Source: Rhizobacter sp.
GTDB taxonomy: Bacteria; Pseudomonadota; Gammaproteobacteria; Burkholderiales; Burkholderiaceae
Direction: 5' to 3'
DNA length: 7,510 nt
Assembly: GCA_014379885.1 (NCBI GenBank)
Contig: JACMKW010000171.1
Coordinates: 1-7,510, forward strand
Both the position numbers and the translations under genes were made by a program. Below the pieces are notes generated by a model. That model saw only the letters and a list, made by a program, of their open reading frames with translations, was not told the origin of the DNA and searched no databases. Shown here piece by piece: positions 5,928 through 7,510 of the stretch (position 1 is its first letter; each line of letters begins with the position of its first letter).

Positions 5928-6481
5928 GTAGAGCCGTGGCGGCCGCTGCGCGAGTTCGAGCGCGGCAGGGGTGGACGCCTCCGTAGTTGACGCGTCCACA
6001 CTGCGGCCACCAGCCACCACAGCGCCAGAAACACGCCCCAGATCGACAACCCGAACACCGCTGCCATGGCCAGGCTGTCGACCGTGAGCCCGAACCCCGG
6101 CTGAAACGCGCCCCAGGCGGCTTGCGCCATTGGTGCGTCGCCTTGTGTCAGCAGATAAAAAAGCTGGTGGAACACATCGGCGTCGAGCGCGGCCAGCGCT
6201 GTGCGTAACGAAGCCACCGAATCGGCCATGGCCTGGATGGCCGCGCCCTCGGCACGGAACGTGGGGTCGGTGCTGGCCAGGTGGTGCTGGATCAGCTTGG
6301 CCAGGCTGCCCTCGTGAAAGCGGTCGGCGATCTGCTGAAAGGGTGCGAGGTCTTTGAGGGCTTGGCCCAGCGCACCGCCCACACGTTGGCGGTACTGCGC
6401 GAGGTAGCTCGGTACCATGCCGCCGCCGAACACGCCGACGATGAGCACAGCGCGATCGAGCAGGCCGCGCAGCACTGACAT
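5924..6481 (-). CDS. DUF2937 family membrane protein
   Basis: A 185-residue protein of unknown function. A hydrophobic segment lies at about residues 11-27 and a longer one at about 137-162, with a soluble, mostly helical middle. The middle carries the features I associate with DUF2937: PSYLAQYRQRVGG, then FQQIADRF, and HHLASTDPTFRAEG at about residues 66-79, then WGAFQPGFGLT. The last 20 or so residues (from RQLRRRPPLPRSNS) are basic and low in complexity and follow the final membrane helix; they may be a cytoplasmic tail or an extension past the usual family end. The ATG at 6481 has only a poor ribosome site. It starts 16 bases after the chalcone-isomerase-like gene stop, so the two are probably co-transcribed. 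Confidence 0.88.
   Translation of the reverse strand: MSVLRGLLDRAVLIVGVFGGGMVPSYLAQYRQRVGGALGQALKDLAPFQQIADRFHEGSLAKLIQHHLASTDPTFRAEGAAIQAMADSVASLRTALAALDADVFHQLFYLLTQGDAPMAQAAWGAFQPGFGLTVDSLAMAAVFGLSIWGVFLALWWLVAAVWTRQLRRRPPLPRSNSRSGRHGST
5971..5999. repeat. 8-bp inverted repeat in the DUF2937 tail, downstream of the GNAT gene
   Basis: GTGGACGC (5971-5978) and GCGTCCAC (5992-5999) are perfect complements around 13 bases. It lies 44 bases after the GNAT stop and inside the end of the opposing gene. No T run follows on either side, so a terminator role is weakly supported. Confidence 0.35.
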
Positions 6482-6497
6482 GGTGGCGCCTGTCGGG

Positions 6498-7082
6498 CTA
6501 CCGTTCGGCGCCGAGCAGCGCGTCTTTCAGCAGGTTGTCGGCCGGCGAGGCGCCGAACCAGATCTTGAGCACCATGGCAAAGAACTCGGCGTCGCCCACC
6601 GGCCCGCCCTGGGGCTGGCCCACGATGTAGAACTGGGTGCCCTTGTTGGGCACGAATTCCATTGCGAAGGAGTCACCGGGCATCAGTTTGGAACGGCCCG
6701 AGAAAACCTCGATGAGGCGCGAGGACGAGACGGTGTGCTTCTGCACCATCTCCCTGGGAGAGTTCTCGGACATGCCCTTGATGAACAGACGACCCAGGTC
6801 GGTGCTGGGCAGTTCGCGCAAGGCGACGAACTGCAGCCGCTTGGGGCCTGGCAGGGCGAGCAGTTCTTCAGCCGTGGACACCTTCTTGGTGGTGTACAGG
6901 CCCATGTCGTACACCTTGAAGATGGCCTTGAAGCGTGTGCCCGCCCCGTTGAGCTGAAGCGGCACACCCTGCACCTGCAGCGCAGGCTCGAACTTGGTAG
7001 ACGGGGCTGCCTGTGTGGCACCCATCATCAGCGCCAAGGCGAAGGTGATGGCGACTTGGGCAAGTGCGGCAGGTGTGCGCAT
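6498..7082 (-). CDS. Secreted chalcone isomerase-like domain protein
   Basis: A 194-residue precursor with a signal peptide: MRTP, a hydrophobic stretch (residues 6-20) and a probable signal peptidase I site after the TQA or QAA at 24-26. The mature part matches the bacterial chalcone-isomerase-like domain: LNGAGTRFKAIFKVYDMGLY at 44-63, a middle region with FVALRELPSTDLGRLFIKG, and the C-terminal pair FYIVGQPQGG and FFAMVLKIWFGASPAD. Bacterial members are periplasmic or exported and mostly uncharacterised; the plant chalcone isomerase activity should not be assumed. The ATG at 7082 is preceded by GGAG seven bases away and by a good promoter. The DUF2937 gene follows after 16 bases. Confidence 0.9.
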   Translation of the reverse strand: MRTPAALAQVAITFALALMMGATQAAPSTKFEPALQVQGVPLQLNGAGTRFKAIFKVYDMGLYTTKKVSTAEELLALPGPKRLQFVALRELPSTDLGRLFIKGMSENSPREMVQKHTVSSSRLIEVFSGRSKLMPGDSFAMEFVPNKGTQFYIVGQPQGGPVGDAEFFAMVLKIWFGASPADNLLKDALLGAER

Positions 7083-7120
7083 GAGAAGGCTCCAACGGGT
7101 TCGAGTTCTGAGTACGGAGA

Positions 7121-7149
7121 ATTATTGAGACTTGCGCCGACCCGAACAA
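7121..7149 (-). promoter_or_regulatory. Sigma70-type promoter for the chalcone isomerase-like gene
   Basis: On the minus strand a TTGTTC -35 (7149-7144) and an AATAAT -10 (7126-7121) are separated by exactly 17 bases. Transcription would start near 7114, leaving a leader of about 30 bases that contains the GGAG ribosome site. Confidence 0.6.
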
Positions 7150-7184
7150 CCCCCAGAAACCCGCTCGACGGGCGTGCAGCGTGC

Positions 7185-7510
7185 TTAATTTGCGTGAGTT
7201 TCTGCCTGCAATGCCGCTTCTTTCGTGGCGCGGGCAGGCGCACGCTCGATCAGCAGAGAGTCGCCGAACTCATGGGTGCGATAACCCTTCGATTCGAGTG
7301 TGCGGTCGACGCGCTTGAGCAACGCTGCATCGGCAAAGGCCTGCAGCAACCCGTGGTGGCTGGTGCCGGGTTCGTGGGTGCCGCTGATGAGGGCATCGAC
7401 CACGCGCAGCACCGAGCGCGCGGTGATGCGCTGCGTGGCCACGCCCATGCCGCTGCGCAGGCCGCTCTGCGACGCGGCGTGTTCCAGCGCGCGGGTCACG
7501 GTGGTGCCCA
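7185..7510 (-). CDS. QueA-like S-adenosylmethionine:tRNA ribosyltransferase-isomerase family protein, C-terminal part
   Basis: The frame is open to the right edge, so only the last 107 residues are visible; a GTG at 7499 is internal, since the residues before it (GTT) complete the QueA-type motif GTTVTRALEHAA. RVVDALISGTHEPGTSH follows, in the place of the VVDALLTNFHLPRSTL segment of standard QueA, and the end HEFGDSLLIE matches the YGDAMLI end. True QueA adds an epoxycyclopentane ring from SAM to preQ1 in tRNA (queuosine synthesis). Here the stretch between the two motifs lacks the usual FI.PGY segment and FHLP is replaced by HEPGTSH, a form I associate with a divergent QueA-like subgroup, also seen in actinobacteria. 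The function may therefore differ. The stop (7187-7185) lies 102 bases upstream of the next gene, which has its own promoter. Confidence 0.8.
   Translation of the reverse strand, partial: GTTVTRALEHAASQSGLRSGMGVATQRITARSVLRVVDALISGTHEPGTSHHGLLQAFADAALLKRVDRTLESKGYRTHEFGDSLLIERAPARATKEAALQAETHAN

Noticed and set aside
7150..7184. CCCG/CGGG inverted repeat as terminator of the QueA-like gene
   Set aside because: Only four pairs are possible and no T run follows on the minus strand.

Overview
The window reads as high-GC chromosomal DNA from a betaproteobacterium, most likely order Burkholderiales. This rests on the MetX and MetW protein style (the metX-metW pair with overlapping ATGA), the codon bias to G/C in third positions, and the neighbours of DUF2937 and chalcone-isomerase-like type. 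The genus cannot be fixed from the sequence alone. No plasmid, phage, insertion-sequence or CRISPR signature is visible.

Layout. Bases 1-2088 hold a two-component pair on the plus strand: the 3' end of a hybrid sensor histidine kinase (ATPase domain plus receiver) and, overlapping it by 4 bases, a receiver/LuxR-type response regulator. Bases 2151-3038 encode a three-helix membrane protein with a probable periplasmic ClpP/crotonase-fold domain that keeps a Ser-His-Asp set. Bases 3045-3168 form a methionine-control leader: a -10 box, a SAM-II (SAM-alpha) riboswitch with recognisable P1 and pseudoknot pairings, and a terminator-like hairpin. This leads directly into metX (3172-4326) and metW (4323-4907), so acylation of homoserine is probably shut down when S-adenosylmethionine is plentiful.

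Bases 4908-5459 contain no intact gene. They hold three consecutive strong hairpins (a mosaic palindromic repeat), then the 3' end of a BMP-family ABC-transporter binding-protein gene on the minus strand, fused head to head to the 3' end of an unrecognised plus-strand gene. This looks like the scar of a deletion that removed the 5' halves of two divergent genes. A GNAT acetyltransferase follows (about 5487-5927).

The right part is on the minus strand: a DUF2937 membrane protein (6481-5924), a secreted chalcone-isomerase-like protein (7082-6498) with a good sigma70-type promoter, and the C-terminal part of a divergent QueA-like protein that runs off the right edge. The GNAT and DUF2937 genes converge and share one CTAG as both stop codons.

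The most notable items are the SAM-II riboswitch with its terminator-like platform outside the Alphaproteobacteria, the double-truncation scar, the periplasmic ClpP-like protein and the atypical QueA-like paralogue. I found no convincing wholly new multi-gene system.
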